Positions 35,460 to 44,620 of a DNA stretch of 64,000 nucleotides are shown in pieces. Numbering within the stretch: the first letter of the stretch is position 1; every line of letters begins with the position of its first letter. Source of the stretch: Chryseobacterium camelliae. Its GTDB lineage: Bacteria; Bacteroidota; Bacteroidia; Flavobacteriales; Weeksellaceae. The notes under the pieces are model-generated. The model had not been told where the DNA came from, searched no databases, and saw nothing but the letters and a program-made list of their open reading frames with translations. The stretch spans positions 4,030,001 through 4,094,000 of the forward strand of contig NZ_CP022986.1 in NCBI RefSeq assembly GCF_002770595.1. The letters run 5' to 3'. The position numbers and the translations under genes were made by a program.

Positions 35460-36590
35460 ATGAAATTTATTATTTCAAGTGGTGAACTTCAGAAGGCTTT
35501 ACAAACTGTAAGTGGCGTAATATCAAGTTCTCAGTCGAGACCGATTTTAGAAAACTACCTTTTTGAATTAGACGGAAACAACGTTACCATTACAGCATCT
35601 GATGGCGAAACGACTCTGGTGACTTCCCTTGAGGTAAGGTCTGATGATTCGGGTAAATTTGCCGTACCGGCCAAAATCTTTCAGGATTTTATCAAGACCT
35701 ATGGCGAGCAGCCTCTCACACTGTCTGTAAAAGACAATGCGGAAGGTACAGGGAGCCAGCTTGAAATTTTAGATGAAAAAGACAACTTTGCCGTGGCGCT
35801 GGACAATGCGGACGATTATCCGGAACTTCCGGAATTCGATGCTTCGCAGAGTGTGACCATGTCAGCCGGAGTTTTGTCCGAAGCATTGACCAATACGCTT
35901 TTTGCAACCAGCAACGATTCCCTTCGCCCGGTAATGACAGGAGTATTGTTCCAGTTCGGAGAAAATGAGACCAACTTTGTGTCTACAGACTCTCACAGAC
36001 TGGTCGTGTACAAGAGAATTGACCTGATGAATGCCGAACCTATGGAGTTCATCATGCCTAAAAAGCCGCTGAACATCTTTAAAAATATTCTTGCCAGCTC
36101 TAACGATGACGTAACCATCGATTTCAATGAGAACATGGCACGTTTCACTTTTGGGAAGCATACCTGGATTTGCAGGCTTATCGATGGAAAATACCCGAAC
36201 TATACTGCGGTGATTCCAAAAGAGAACCCAAATGTCCTGACGATTAACAGGAACCTTCTTTTGGGCGCTATTAAAAGAGCCTCTATCATGTCCAATAAAT
36301 CAACCAACCAGGTAAGATTTAAGCTTTCGGGCAATATTCTCCACCTTCATGCAGAAGACACGGAATATGCTAACAAAGCGGATATGCAGATCCCTTGTGA
36401 TTATAACGGGGAAGATATCAACATCGGTTTCAGCTCCAAGTTTTTAACGGAGATGTTAACCATCCTGGGTTCAGACGATATTACGATGAAAATGTCCCAG
36501 CCTAATAGACCGGGAATCATTGAGCCTCTGGACGGTCTTGAAGAAAATGAAAATATCCTGATGTTATCTATGCCGGTAATCGGATTGTAA
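35460..36590 (+). CDS. dnaN: DNA polymerase III beta subunit (sliding clamp)
   Basis: 376 residues, standard for DnaN. The dimeric ring tethers polymerase III to DNA. Three clamp domains are visible, with RPILENYLFELDGNNVTITA in the first and RPVMTGVLFQFGENE and TDSHRLVVYKR in the second. The C-terminus reads LMLSMPVIGL rather than the MPMRL common in proteobacteria. dnaA and recF are not adjacent, so this is not an oriC cluster, as is usual in Bacteroidota. A terminator follows. Confidence 0.97.
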   Translation: MKFIISSGELQKALQTVSGVISSSQSRPILENYLFELDGNNVTITASDGETTLVTSLEVRSDDSGKFAVPAKIFQDFIKTYGEQPLTLSVKDNAEGTGSQLEILDEKDNFAVALDNADDYPELPEFDASQSVTMSAGVLSEALTNTLFATSNDSLRPVMTGVLFQFGENETNFVSTDSHRLVVYKRIDLMNAEPMEFIMPKKPLNIFKNILASSNDDVTIDFNENMARFTFGKHTWICRLIDGKYPNYTAVIPKENPNVLTINRNLLLGAIKRASIMSNKSTNQVRFKLSGNILHLHAEDTEYANKADMQIPCDYNGEDINIGFSSKFLTEMLTILGSDDITMKMSQPNRPGIIEPLDGLEENENILMLSMPVIGL

Positions 36591-36611
36591 CAGGACAAGG
36601 TTTTAATATAC

Positions 36612-36643
36612 AAGAGGTTTTGATTTCAAAGCCTCTTTTTTTA
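36612..36643 (+). terminator. dnaN terminator
   Basis: AAGAGGTTTTGA and TCAAAGCCTCTT with one G-T pair, then seven T. Confidence 0.75.
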
Positions 36644-36875
36644 TGGATATGAGTACAATAAAGTTAAGTGTATATCTAAGATGCTGGTGTAAAGAATCAA
36701 AATATACCGTTGTCTAAGATCATTTTCAGGTAGGGAAATCATTACAAAAAGCAATATTCATGATCTGAAACAGCCGGATAAATTTCGCTGTTTCTCAAAA
36801 AACACGACATTTGTAGGCGGAAAATACCTGCTGGTATCGGTACAAAATTCAAACAAAAATTTTCAAAATATAAAA

Positions 36876-39278
36876 ATGAAAATATCAAACAACTGGCTGA
36901 AAGACTTTATCAAAACGGAACTGAAGACGGAAAGAATAGGGGAGTTCCTTACCGATATCGGTCTTGAAGTGGAAGGTATAGACAAATTTGAAAGCGTAAA
37001 AGGAAGTCTTGAAGGTATTGTCGTAGGAAAAGTCCTTACATGCGAAAAACATCCGAATGCAGATAAGCTGAAAAAAACAACCGTTGACGTAAGCAGCGGA
37101 AAAGTACTGCATATTGTTTGCGGCGCACCAAATGTGGAAGCGGGACAAACCGTTCCTGTAGCGGTAGTCGGAACAAAAATCTATGACAAGTCCGGAAGCT
37201 TTTTTGAAATCAAGGAAGCTAAAATAAGGGGAGAGGTTTCCCAGGGAATGATCTGTGCCGAAGATGAATTGGGATTAAGCGATGATCATGGCGGCATTAT
37301 GGTGCTGGATGAAGACAAATATGAAGTGGGGAAAAACTTTGCCGATTATTTCGAGCTTTCCAATGATGAGGTATTTGAAATCGGCCTGACTCCGAACAGG
37401 ACGGATGCGATGTCACATTACGGGGTTGCGCGTGACCTGCATGCCTATCTTTCCACCAATCAGCAGAAATCCCAGTTTGAAAAACTGTCTTCCGAAAGCC
37501 TGCAAAGTGAAGACTCGCATGAGTTTACCCTGGAAGTGGAAGATGCAGAATTATGCCCGAGGTATATCGGAGCCGTCATCAGGGATGTTAAAGTGACAGA
37601 CTCTCCTGACTGGCTGAAAAACAGGCTTAAAGCCATTGGTTTGAGTCCGATCAATAATATTGTGGATATCACCAACTATATCCTTCATGGCTATGGCCAG
37701 CCGCTTCATGCCTTTGATGCCGATAAAATTGCAGATCAGAAAGTGAAAGTCGGAGTTGTTAAGGAAGGAACCAAATTCACTACCCTGGATGGGGTAGAAA
37801 GGACATTGAATGGTGCTGAGATCATGATCAAGGACGGAAAAGACCAGCCGATGTGTATTGCCGGAGTTTTCGGTGGTGCCCATTCCGGTGTTTCTGCGGA
37901 AACGGTCAATATTTTCCTGGAAAGTGCCTATTTCAATCCGGTAGCAGTACGAAAGGCAGCAAAAGCCCACGGACTGAATACCGATGCATCATTCAGGTTT
38001 GAAAGAGGCGTGGATCCGAATATCACCAGAACAGCGATTACCCATGCCATTAAACTGATCCAGGAACTGGCAGAAGGAAAGCTGACAGGTGAATTGCTGG
38101 AGCAATACCCGAAAAAAATAGAAGACAGCTATGTGATTTTGCGTTTTTCTAAAATTGAACAGATCCTAGGAACGAAAATTCACCGTGAAAAAGTAAAGGA
38201 AATACTAAAAGCCCTGGATATCCAGGTGCTGAATGAAATTCAGAACGGATTTGAGGTTTCCGTACCGGCTTACCGGGCAGATGTTACCCGTGAAATTGAT
38301 GTCATTGAGGAAATTCTGAGGATTTACGGATACAATAAAATAGATGCCCCACAGAAAATATCGTTCACCCCGGTGAAGCTGAACGCCAAAGACCAGGATG
38401 AGCTGGAAAACAACTGGGCGAGAAGCCTTCAGGCATTAGGCTTCAACGAAGTGATGAATAACTCGCTTACTTCGGTAAAAGATGAGACGGATGCCGTTAA
38501 ACTTTTGAATCCGTTGAGCGGTGACCTGGCATTCATGCGGAAATCATTACTGGAAGGCCTTCTTCAGAATGCGGTGTACAATATCAACCGTAAAAATGCG
38601 GATATCAAATTCTTTGAATTCGGTAAGATTTATCATAAGAAAGAAAAATATCTGGAGCGGAAACAGCTTGCGATACTGGTAACCGGAAGGGAAGTGGCAG
38701 AAAACTGGCTGCAGCCTAAATCTGCAGTAAGCTTTTACAACCTGAAGGCCTATGTTAAGGTATTGCTGGAAAAACTACAGGCAGATTATACGGAAACAGC
38801 ATTGTCAGACGAAAGGTTCTCAGACGCTCTGTCCTATGAAGTAAAGGGTAAAACCCTGGTAAGGATAGGAAAAGTATCTCCTGCATTGCTGAAGGAATAT
38901 GACATCGACCAGGAGTGTTTCTATGCTGAAATCGAGCTGGAATACGCGCAGGAACTGAGGTCCGGAAATGAACTGAAATTCAGGGATATCCCTAAGTTCA
39001 ATACCATCAGGAGAGACCTTGCCCTGCTGATCGATAAAAATATCGGCTATCAGGATCTTTACCGTACGGCAAAAAGCAACAAGTCCCGTTTCATTAAAAA
39101 CATTAACCTGTTTGATGTATACGAAGGGAAAAACCTTCCGGAAGGAAAAAAGTCCTATGCCATGAGTTTTGAACTCCTGAACGAAGAGAAGACCCTGGAG
39201 GAAAAGGAAATATCCGCAGTGATGGACAGCCTGATCAAATCCTTCCAGAAAGAATTCAATGCGGAACTGAGATCATAA
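36876..39278 (+). CDS. pheT: Phenylalanyl-tRNA synthetase beta subunit
   Basis: 800 residues. The N-terminal tRNA-binding (EMAP-like) domain covers about 40-150 (GIVVGKVLTCEKHPNADKLK, HIVCGAPNVEAGQ). The B3/B4 editing domain follows (GLSPINNIVDITNYILHGYG, HAFDADK), then the B5 domain, the class II-like core and a C-terminal anticodon-binding (FDX-ACB) domain with FRDIPKFNTIRRDLALLID. It pairs with PheS, whose gene is not in the window; in Bacteroidota pheS and pheT are commonly unlinked. A 230-bp upstream region carries GACATTTG, a one-mismatch -7 box. Confidence 0.97.
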   Translation: MKISNNWLKDFIKTELKTERIGEFLTDIGLEVEGIDKFESVKGSLEGIVVGKVLTCEKHPNADKLKKTTVDVSSGKVLHIVCGAPNVEAGQTVPVAVVGTKIYDKSGSFFEIKEAKIRGEVSQGMICAEDELGLSDDHGGIMVLDEDKYEVGKNFADYFELSNDEVFEIGLTPNRTDAMSHYGVARDLHAYLSTNQQKSQFEKLSSESLQSEDSHEFTLEVEDAELCPRYIGAVIRDVKVTDSPDWLKNRLKAIGLSPINNIVDITNYILHGYGQPLHAFDADKIADQKVKVGVVKEGTKFTTLDGVERTLNGAEIMIKDGKDQPMCIAGVFGGAHSGVSAETVNIFLESAYFNPVAVRKAAKAHGLNTDASFRFERGVDPNITRTAITHAIKLIQELAEGKLTGELLEQYPKKIEDSYVILRFSKIEQILGTKIHREKVKEILKALDIQVLNEIQNGFEVSVPAYRADVTREIDVIEEILRIYGYNKIDAPQKISFTPVKLNAKDQDELENNWARSLQALGFNEVMNNSLTSVKDETDAVKLLNPLSGDLAFMRKSLLEGLLQNAVYNINRKNADIKFFEFGKIYHKKEKYLERKQLAILVTGREVAENWLQPKSAVSFYNLKAYVKVLLEKLQADYTETALSDERFSDALSYEVKGKTLVRIGKVSPALLKEYDIDQECFYAEIELEYAQELRSGNELKFRDIPKFNTIRRDLALLIDKNIGYQDLYRTAKSNKSRFIKNINLFDVYEGKNLPEGKKSYAMSFELLNEEKTLEEKEISAVMDSLIKSFQKEFNAELRS

Positions 39279-39303
39279 CAGATAATCAGCATTTAAAAAA
39301 CAG

Positions 39304-39328
39304 AACGGGCTTTTGGCCCGTTTTTTTA
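39304..39328 (+). terminator. pheT terminator
   Basis: AACGGGC, TTTTG loop, GCCCGTT, then T run. Confidence 0.85.
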
Positions 39329-39403
39329 TGTATGCTTGTAGCAACGGCATCAGAGTGCATCCTGCTTCTGTCAGCCGTTCCTGTAAATAAAATAAAATTT
39401 CCG

Positions 39404-39411
39404 TACATTTG
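39404..39411 (+). promoter_or_regulatory. -7 promoter box of the META-domain lipoprotein gene
   Basis: TACATTTG, 22 bases before the ATG at 39434. Confidence 0.5.
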
Positions 39412-39433
39412 ATAAGATCTAAAAAAGAAACGA

Positions 39434-39844
39434 ATGAAAAACCTTTTTTTAAGTATATGTGCAGCTGCCGTTCTGGCATCCTGCGGAAGCATGACAAGTG
39501 CCTCTGCTTCTAAAGTAGGCAAATCCCAGCCGTCACTGGCCAACACGAAATGGACACTGGCAGACAATGTAAAAGGCAAAGTCCCTACGCTCAACGTTGA
39601 AGGAGAAAGAGTAAACGGAAATGCGGGATGCAACAGCTATTTCGGAACAGCAAGACTCGATGCCTCCAACGGAAGCTTTTCGGCATCCCAGATTGGATCT
39701 ACTAAAATGATGTGCGACAACATCAGTGTCGAGAAAAACTTCCTGGATATGATGGCCAAAGCCAATAAGTATGTGGTATCAGGAAATACACTTGAACTGT
39801 ACCAGGACAATCTGTTGTTGCTTAAATTCAATAAATCAGAATAA
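39434..39844 (+). CDS. META-domain (HslJ-like) lipoprotein
   Basis: 136 residues. The signal peptide ends in the lipobox LASC, with Cys17 as the lipidated residue. LANTKWTLADN, NGNAGCNSYFG and GSTKMMCDN...EKNFLDMM are typical of META/HslJ domains. E. coli HslJ is a heat-induced outer-membrane lipoprotein linked to novobiocin tolerance; the function here is unknown. It is monocistronic, with its own promoter and terminator. Confidence 0.9.
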   Translation: MKNLFLSICAAAVLASCGSMTSASASKVGKSQPSLANTKWTLADNVKGKVPTLNVEGERVNGNAGCNSYFGTARLDASNGSFSASQIGSTKMMCDNISVEKNFLDMMAKANKYVVSGNTLELYQDNLLLLKFNKSE

Positions 39845-39845
39845 A

Positions 39846-39888
39846 AATCGAAGACCCGGACGTATAAACATCCGGGTCTTTGATTTTT
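39846..39888 (+). terminator. Terminator of the META lipoprotein gene
   Basis: AAGACCCGGA and TCCGGGTCTT stem with a 10-base loop, extended by AATC/GATT, then T run. Confidence 0.85.
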
Positions 39889-40028
39889 TTAATATTGATG
39901 CTGTCTGCCTGTTATCTGACAGGGCAGGAATTGAGGCACAAAGACTTTTAATCCCATAGTATATCGACAGATATAAACAATAAAAGGAACTCAAGTGAGT
40001 CCCTTTTGTATGTTGAATAAAGATTTTC

Positions 40029-40271
40029 TTATTCTTCGTTTTCTTCGTCATCGTATTTAGCCAGCTCTTCATCGCACCATTTGAATGCAGCTTCTACCAC
40101 TTTAGTCGCTTCATCTGCCATAGTTTCTTCATCGTCTCCTTCCAGATCATCCAGCCATTCTACTTCTTCCTCTTCCACATTCAGGATAAACCTTGGATAT
40201 TCCGTATGAACAACGAATAAATCTTCTGGAAATTCCGAATTATCTGCTAATAAAAACTTTGGTAATTTCAT
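40029..40271 (-). CDS. Small acidic conserved protein of unknown function
   Basis: 80 residues, strongly acidic (VEEEEVEWLDDLEGDDEE and a C-terminal DDEENEE). It begins MKLPKFLLADNSEFPEDLFV. No membrane segment or known motif is seen. I recall similar short proteins in many flavobacteria but cannot name the family. Its promoter and a 12-bp palindrome lie upstream. A protein-binding or nucleic-acid-mimic role is only a guess from charge. Confidence 0.75.
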   Translation of the reverse strand: MKLPKFLLADNSEFPEDLFVVHTEYPRFILNVEEEEVEWLDDLEGDDEETMADEATKVVEAAFKWCDEELAKYDDEENEE

Positions 40272-40282
40272 TTTTTTAATGT

Positions 40283-40303
40283 TTTAACGTTAAACCAAAG
40301 ATA
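40283..40303 (-). promoter_or_regulatory. Promoter box and palindrome of the small acidic gene
   Basis: TATCTTTG (minus strand, 40296-40303) is the -7 box. Immediately downstream the perfect palindrome TTTAACGTTAAA (40283-40294) covers the predicted transcription start, a good place for a repressor operator. Confidence 0.5.
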
Positions 40304-40309
40304 ATAAAA

Positions 40310-41629
40310 TTATTGATATTTGTTCTTGTGGATTTTAATTTTTTGAAAAACTTTATAATGTGTTAATGTGGTTCTTTTAAGCGTGTCTTCCGGTGTTTTT
40401 ACTACTGTAATTCTGGGATTTACGGTGCTGATAAGTTCGGCCATCTGGCCGCCTTCCATATCATCCGGACCATTGACGTAGAACTTGAGGGTAGCGGTTT
40501 CCAGCTTTTCAGATTGTAGGTAGCGGCTCACTTCTTTCCTGTTCTCCAGGTAATTGCCCTTGGAAAGCCAGGTGAATACGCCCCCGGTCATAAGGCTTAA
40601 TGCTCCTACCGCATATACTTTAAGAGAAAAAATATTGAACAGCTTCCGGAAGTAGATGATCCATACAGGAAAACTGAACGGCGCCAGAAGCCTGTAATCC
40701 AATGGGTCCGTCGGATAAAAGAACTGGACCAGGAACATGCAGCCAATGCCTGTGCCACCAATGAAAATAAAGTAGGACTCGGTCTGATTCAGCCTGTATC
40801 TGATGAAAAGCCAAATCATACCAAGAATATTGACAAAGCCTAAACCATAAATCCCATAATTGACTATACCGCCACCCGGACTGGCAATATGGATGAACGG
40901 ATTGAAAGTAGTACATAAGCCCTGGAACAGTTCCGTCAGAAGCTCGGGAATATTCTGAGAACCACCTTCCAGAACGTTTTTAATATAATCCTGGGTAAAA
41001 TAATCAATGAAAAGAAACTTATAGGCTACGACATATATACAGGCTAAAGCAGCCGATATGGTAAAGGCTGCAGAATATTTTTTACGCCAGCTAACCAGGC
41101 CGAAAAGCCCGGACGCCCCGATAATAAATAACGCATTATAACGGATCGTATACATCAGGATCAATAAAAAGGAAAGATAGAAGACCGCTTTCCGTAATGG
41201 TAGCTTTTCCCGTATAACCAGATCCGAAACATAAAGAAGTATAAAAATAAAAGGAAGAATGAACGCTTCACTCAAAGTAAAGGAAAAGATGGATACGAAA
41301 CTGAACAGTGAACAGGTTATCAGCACCTCCCGAAAATAAAAATTCTTTTTCCATGCAAAAAGAAAGATACCCAAAAGCGACACAATCCCGATGATCTTAC
41401 TGCTCCAGAATTCATCCGTACCTAAAAAAGTGAACAGCCTGATGGCTGCGGGATAGCCGGGCGGGGCAATGGTGTTGTCTATCTCCGGCAGGCGGCGGGC
41501 AAAGCGCATAAAACGGATGGAGTCCGGGGTAATCCTGCCTTTTTCATTCAGCAGAAAACGCAAAATGGTCATCATTACCGTAATGATGACCAATGCTGTC
41601 TGAATATATTTTTCTTTAAGTTTAATCAC
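40310..41629 (-). CDS. Polytopic membrane protein, GT-C glycosyltransferase-like
   Basis: 439 residues from a GTG at 41629; no nearer ATG gives a better start. About ten membrane helices are visible. The first loop has RITPDSIRFMRFARRLP and APPGYPAAIRLF, where DS and PPGYP resemble the acidic catalytic loop and PPG motif of GT-C (family 39/87-like) enzymes. A soluble C-terminal domain of about 90 residues follows the last helix. It may transfer a sugar from a lipid carrier, but no polysaccharide cluster surrounds it. It lies downstream of the 3-hydroxyacyl-CoA dehydrogenase in the same direction, with a 65-bp gap. Confidence 0.7.
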   Translation of the reverse strand: MIKLKEKYIQTALVIITVMMTILRFLLNEKGRITPDSIRFMRFARRLPEIDNTIAPPGYPAAIRLFTFLGTDEFWSSKIIGIVSLLGIFLFAWKKNFYFREVLITCSLFSFVSIFSFTLSEAFILPFIFILLYVSDLVIREKLPLRKAVFYLSFLLILMYTIRYNALFIIGASGLFGLVSWRKKYSAAFTISAALACIYVVAYKFLFIDYFTQDYIKNVLEGGSQNIPELLTELFQGLCTTFNPFIHIASPGGGIVNYGIYGLGFVNILGMIWLFIRYRLNQTESYFIFIGGTGIGCMFLVQFFYPTDPLDYRLLAPFSFPVWIIYFRKLFNIFSLKVYAVGALSLMTGGVFTWLSKGNYLENRKEVSRYLQSEKLETATLKFYVNGPDDMEGGQMAELISTVNPRITVVKTPEDTLKRTTLTHYKVFQKIKIHKNKYQ

Positions 41630-41694
41630 GGTTCACCGTTATCAGGTTACAGGAAACTTTACGGATAGGCAATACAGCGGGAGTAAATGCCATA

Positions 41695-42588
41695 CTATTT
41701 TAAAAACATTTTGGACACTTTTTCCGCCTTTTTGCTTTCAGCATAATCATAGAATCCCTCCCCGGATTTTACGCCCAGTTTTCCTGCCATCACCATGTTG
41801 ACCAATAATGGGTTCGGAGCATATTTAGGGTTTTTAAAGCCGTCATACATTACGTTCAGGATGGCCAGGCAAACATCCAGCCCGATAAAATCTGCCAGCT
41901 GAAGCGGTCCCATCGGATGGGCCATTCCCAGTTTCATGACCGTGTCAATTTCTTCCACGCCTGCTACGCCATTGTACAATGTTTCAATAGACTCATTGAT
42001 CATCGGCATTAAAATTCTGTTGGCTACAAATCCAGGGTAGTCATTTACCTCTACAGGCACTTTCCCTAAGGTTTTGCTCATGTCATATACAGCATCAAAC
42101 GTTTCTTTTGAAGTGGAATACCCCTTGATGATTTCCACCAGCTTCATGATAGGAACCGGATTCATAAAGTGCATCCCGATCACTTTATCCGCTCTTTTGG
42201 TAGCTGCAGCAATTTTGGTAATGGAAATAGAGGATGTATTGGTTGCCAGAATACAATGCTCCGGAGCGAACTCATCCATCTGCCCGAAGATTTTCAGTTT
42301 CAGGTCCTGGTTTTCCGTAGCCGCTTCCACAATCAGGTCAGCATTTCCTGCTGCTTCCTGAAGCGCTGTAAAAGTGGTGATATTGCCTAATGTTTCTGCT
42401 TTCTGTTCTTCGGTAAGGTTTCCCTTTGCAATTATTCTGTCAAGATTGGTGGTGATCGTTTTCAGGCCTCTGTCCAAAGCTTCCTGGGATACATCTACCA
42501 GATTAACTTTAAAACCGCTTTGCGCAAAGGTATGTGCAATACCGTTCCCCATGGTTCCTGCACCGATAACTACAATGTTCTGAATCAT
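41695..42588 (-). CDS. 3-hydroxybutyryl-CoA dehydrogenase
   Basis: 297 residues, single-function short form. The NAD-binding motif GAGTMGNGIAHTFAQSG lies at residues 9-25. ATNTSSISITKIA, IGMHFMNPVPIMKLVEII (catalytic His) and ANRILMPMINESI are diagnostic. It oxidises (S)-3-hydroxyacyl-CoA in beta-oxidation or runs in reverse in butanoate metabolism. It follows the small secreted protein gene by 20 bp and could be in an operon with it and the beta-lactamase, although the three show no functional link. Confidence 0.93.
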   Translation of the reverse strand: MIQNIVVIGAGTMGNGIAHTFAQSGFKVNLVDVSQEALDRGLKTITTNLDRIIAKGNLTEEQKAETLGNITTFTALQEAAGNADLIVEAATENQDLKLKIFGQMDEFAPEHCILATNTSSISITKIAAATKRADKVIGMHFMNPVPIMKLVEIIKGYSTSKETFDAVYDMSKTLGKVPVEVNDYPGFVANRILMPMINESIETLYNGVAGVEEIDTVMKLGMAHPMGPLQLADFIGLDVCLAILNVMYDGFKNPKYAPNPLLVNMVMAGKLGVKSGEGFYDYAESKKAEKVSKMFLK

Positions 42589-42608
42589 TTTTCCTTATTT
42601 AATTAAAA

Positions 42609-43019
42609 TTATTTTTTATAGATCGTTAGGTTTCTTGCTTTGGAAAGATCTGTTTTCTTTATGGTCTCATTGACATTAAAATTAACCATTCCGTCGCTCT
42701 CTTTTTTCCTTGAATTATTCTGGGCATCGATGGCCGCTTTCAAACCTTTCATCAGGTTCGTTTTCTGCGTTCCGGACAGCCTGTCGGTACCGATGTACAG
42801 GTTATATTCTCCTTCCCGACCCAGTCCGCTCTGCTTGAGGATTTCCAGGGTGCTTACCCTGTTCTTTTTCTTAAAACTGTTCAGGTAGTCTATCACAGGT
42901 TTTTCAGATGGCGTTCCGCAGCAGACGCTGGCGTAGCCGACCTGAAGGTAATTTTCGCTTTTCTGTGCAAAGATGGTTGCGAAGCTGAATATGCAGGATA
43001 AGATCAATAGCTTTTTCAT
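42609..43019 (-). CDS. Small secreted protein of unknown function
   Basis: 136 residues, signal peptide MKKLLILSCIFSFATIFAQ. The mature part begins KSENYLQVGYASVCCGTPSEK, with an adjacent Cys pair, and includes YNLYIGTDRLSGTQKTNL. I do not recognise it. It lies between the beta-lactamase (51 bp upstream) and the dehydrogenase (20 bp downstream), all on the minus strand. Confidence 0.75.
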   Translation of the reverse strand: MKKLLILSCIFSFATIFAQKSENYLQVGYASVCCGTPSEKPVIDYLNSFKKKNRVSTLEILKQSGLGREGEYNLYIGTDRLSGTQKTNLMKGLKAAIDAQNNSRKKESDGMVNFNVNETIKKTDLSKARNLTIYKK

Positions 43020-43070
43020 AACAGGATTTGTTTTAGGTGATTTCGTGTGCTTAAAATTAAGCTTTAAATT

Positions 43071-43949
43071 TTACTTATTCAAATCATCCCAGACGGCTTT
43101 GGAAATATCTGAGATCATCCTGCAGTTCACCGCATCAGATTCTGTTGAATCACTTACCAGTACGGCGATTGCGTAATGGTTTCCATTCGGTAAAGTGACA
43201 ATGGCAATTTCATTTTCAGCACCGGTTAATCCCGCATTGTTTTTTCCTGAAGCTCCCGTTTTTCTGGCCACAGGTGTATTCTTCGGGAGCTGCTCTACTA
43301 TTTTATTCATCCCTGTTGAGGTGGAAAGCATTATTTTCATCAAATAAGCGGTGGACTTTTCAGACAGCAGTTTTCCGTCATAGAACTTTTTAAGAACATC
43401 AGTGGCAGATTCTGCTGTAGTATAATTAGAATATTGGGCATTCCAGTCTTTGTGCATTTGCGCTTCACTATAACGGATTTGAAAGTCTTTTACACCTTTG
43501 GAGTCCATGAACTTCTGAACAGTATCTGTTCCTCCCAGGAGATTAAGCAGGATATCACAGCCATTATTGTCGCTTTTGGCTACAGTCATTTCCAGGATTT
43601 CACTCACCGGAACACCCGGATTTCCATCCGGATACCGGTCTCTGAGCGGAGACCAGGTGTTTTTAAGCAGATTGGAGGCATTAAGCGGAATTTTCTGATC
43701 CAGTGACAGCTTCCCCTGATCCACAATATTCAGGACCGCAACTGCAATGTGAAACTTGAAGACACTCTGCATGGGTAGTTTTTGATCTGCATTTTTATGA
43801 TAGGCAAACCCATTTTCAAAACCCAGGACAGAAATGCCTACGGTGGCTTTTTTATTGCTGATGATGGATTGTATCTTCTGGTTCAGAACGGTTTGCTGGC
43901 CAAATGTCCAGATGGAAAACAGGAGGGTGAGCAGGCTTATTTTTTTCAT
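43071..43949 (-). CDS. bla: Class A beta-lactamase, A2 (PER/CGA/CIA-like) type
   Basis: 292 residues with a signal peptide (MKKISLLTLLFSIWTFGQ). The serine nucleophile motif SVFK, the SDN motif (KSDNNG), the omega-loop segment SEAQMHKDWNAQY with the general-base glutamate, and KTGASG are all present. The EAQMH form of the omega loop and the QSVFKFH context fit PER, CGA and CIA enzymes, which hydrolyse extended-spectrum cephalosporins; the substrate range here is inferred only. No ampR or blaR-like regulator is adjacent. A terminator sits directly upstream, and no clear promoter lies between it and the ATG. Confidence 0.93.
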   Translation of the reverse strand: MKKISLLTLLFSIWTFGQQTVLNQKIQSIISNKKATVGISVLGFENGFAYHKNADQKLPMQSVFKFHIAVAVLNIVDQGKLSLDQKIPLNASNLLKNTWSPLRDRYPDGNPGVPVSEILEMTVAKSDNNGCDILLNLLGGTDTVQKFMDSKGVKDFQIRYSEAQMHKDWNAQYSNYTTAESATDVLKKFYDGKLLSEKSTAYLMKIMLSTSTGMNKIVEQLPKNTPVARKTGASGKNNAGLTGAENEIAIVTLPNGNHYAIAVLVSDSTESDAVNCRMISDISKAVWDDLNK

Positions 43950-43960
43950 AAGGTAATATT

Positions 43961-43990
43961 AAAAAAAAATCCTTCTGAAAAGAAGGATTT
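43961..43990 (-). terminator. Terminator of the DUF5362 gene, just upstream of bla
   Basis: On the minus strand AAATCCTTCT, TTTC loop, AGAAGGATTT, then T run. It ends 12 bases before the bla start codon. Confidence 0.75.
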
Positions 43991-44009
43991 AGATATAAAA
44001 TAATAGGGT

Positions 44010-44474
44010 TTATCTGATATTACCCATTCCGGCAATCCCCATAAACATGCCTGCAATAATGGCTAAAATGTAAAGTCCCATCATGACAATCGTAAGGATG
44101 CCGATAAACTTATAATGCGATTTAAGGTACTCAAACGCTTTGGTCAGGCTTGCCTGGTTATTGGAATTGATAGCTGTTTTCATATTGGAACCGAACCTGT
44201 ACAGGTAATTGACCGGAATGAAATATAACGCTGCTATTACGAGATAGACCAGTGAAAATACCATTCCGCCTCCCATAGGCATCATGCTGTTGTAAGAACT
44301 CATAGAGGCACCTACAAACATCATGAATACGGCAGCCAGGATCATAAACCCGATGCCGATATACCCTAAGATGGCCAGAAAAGTAGTCCATTTCGCTGCC
44401 TCAGCAAGAAAAAGTTTGCCTGAAGCATCAATTCTGAGTTCGTCAAATTGTTCAAAAGGAGATTGATTGTCCAT
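44010..44474 (-). CDS. DUF5362 family membrane protein
   Basis: 154 residues. A polar N-terminus (MDNQSPFEQFDELRIDASGK) precedes three or four hydrophobic segments near 30-55, 68-88 and 120-148, with Met-Gly-rich loops. The layout matches the uncharacterised DUF5362 family of Bacteroidota. It is transcribed toward bla, with a terminator between. Confidence 0.78.
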   Translation of the reverse strand: MDNQSPFEQFDELRIDASGKLFLAEAAKWTTFLAILGYIGIGFMILAAVFMMFVGASMSSYNSMMPMGGGMVFSLVYLVIAALYFIPVNYLYRFGSNMKTAINSNNQASLTKAFEYLKSHYKFIGILTIVMMGLYILAIIAGMFMGIAGMGNIR

Positions 44475-44620
44475 GTAAATTGTTTTAGATTATTATCTTA
44501 CCAAAATACTTAATTGGCGGAACTCTTACAATAGGATAAGCCATCTTTTTACTCCATCATGATATTCCTGAACTATTGCCTGTTTCAAAAAACTAAACAG
44601 TATCAGAATTACTGTATATT

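Noticed and set aside
35460..36590. Replication origin near dnaN
   Set aside because: No dnaA, no cluster of DnaA boxes and no AT-rich unwinding region beside them; dnaN is often remote from oriC in Bacteroidota.
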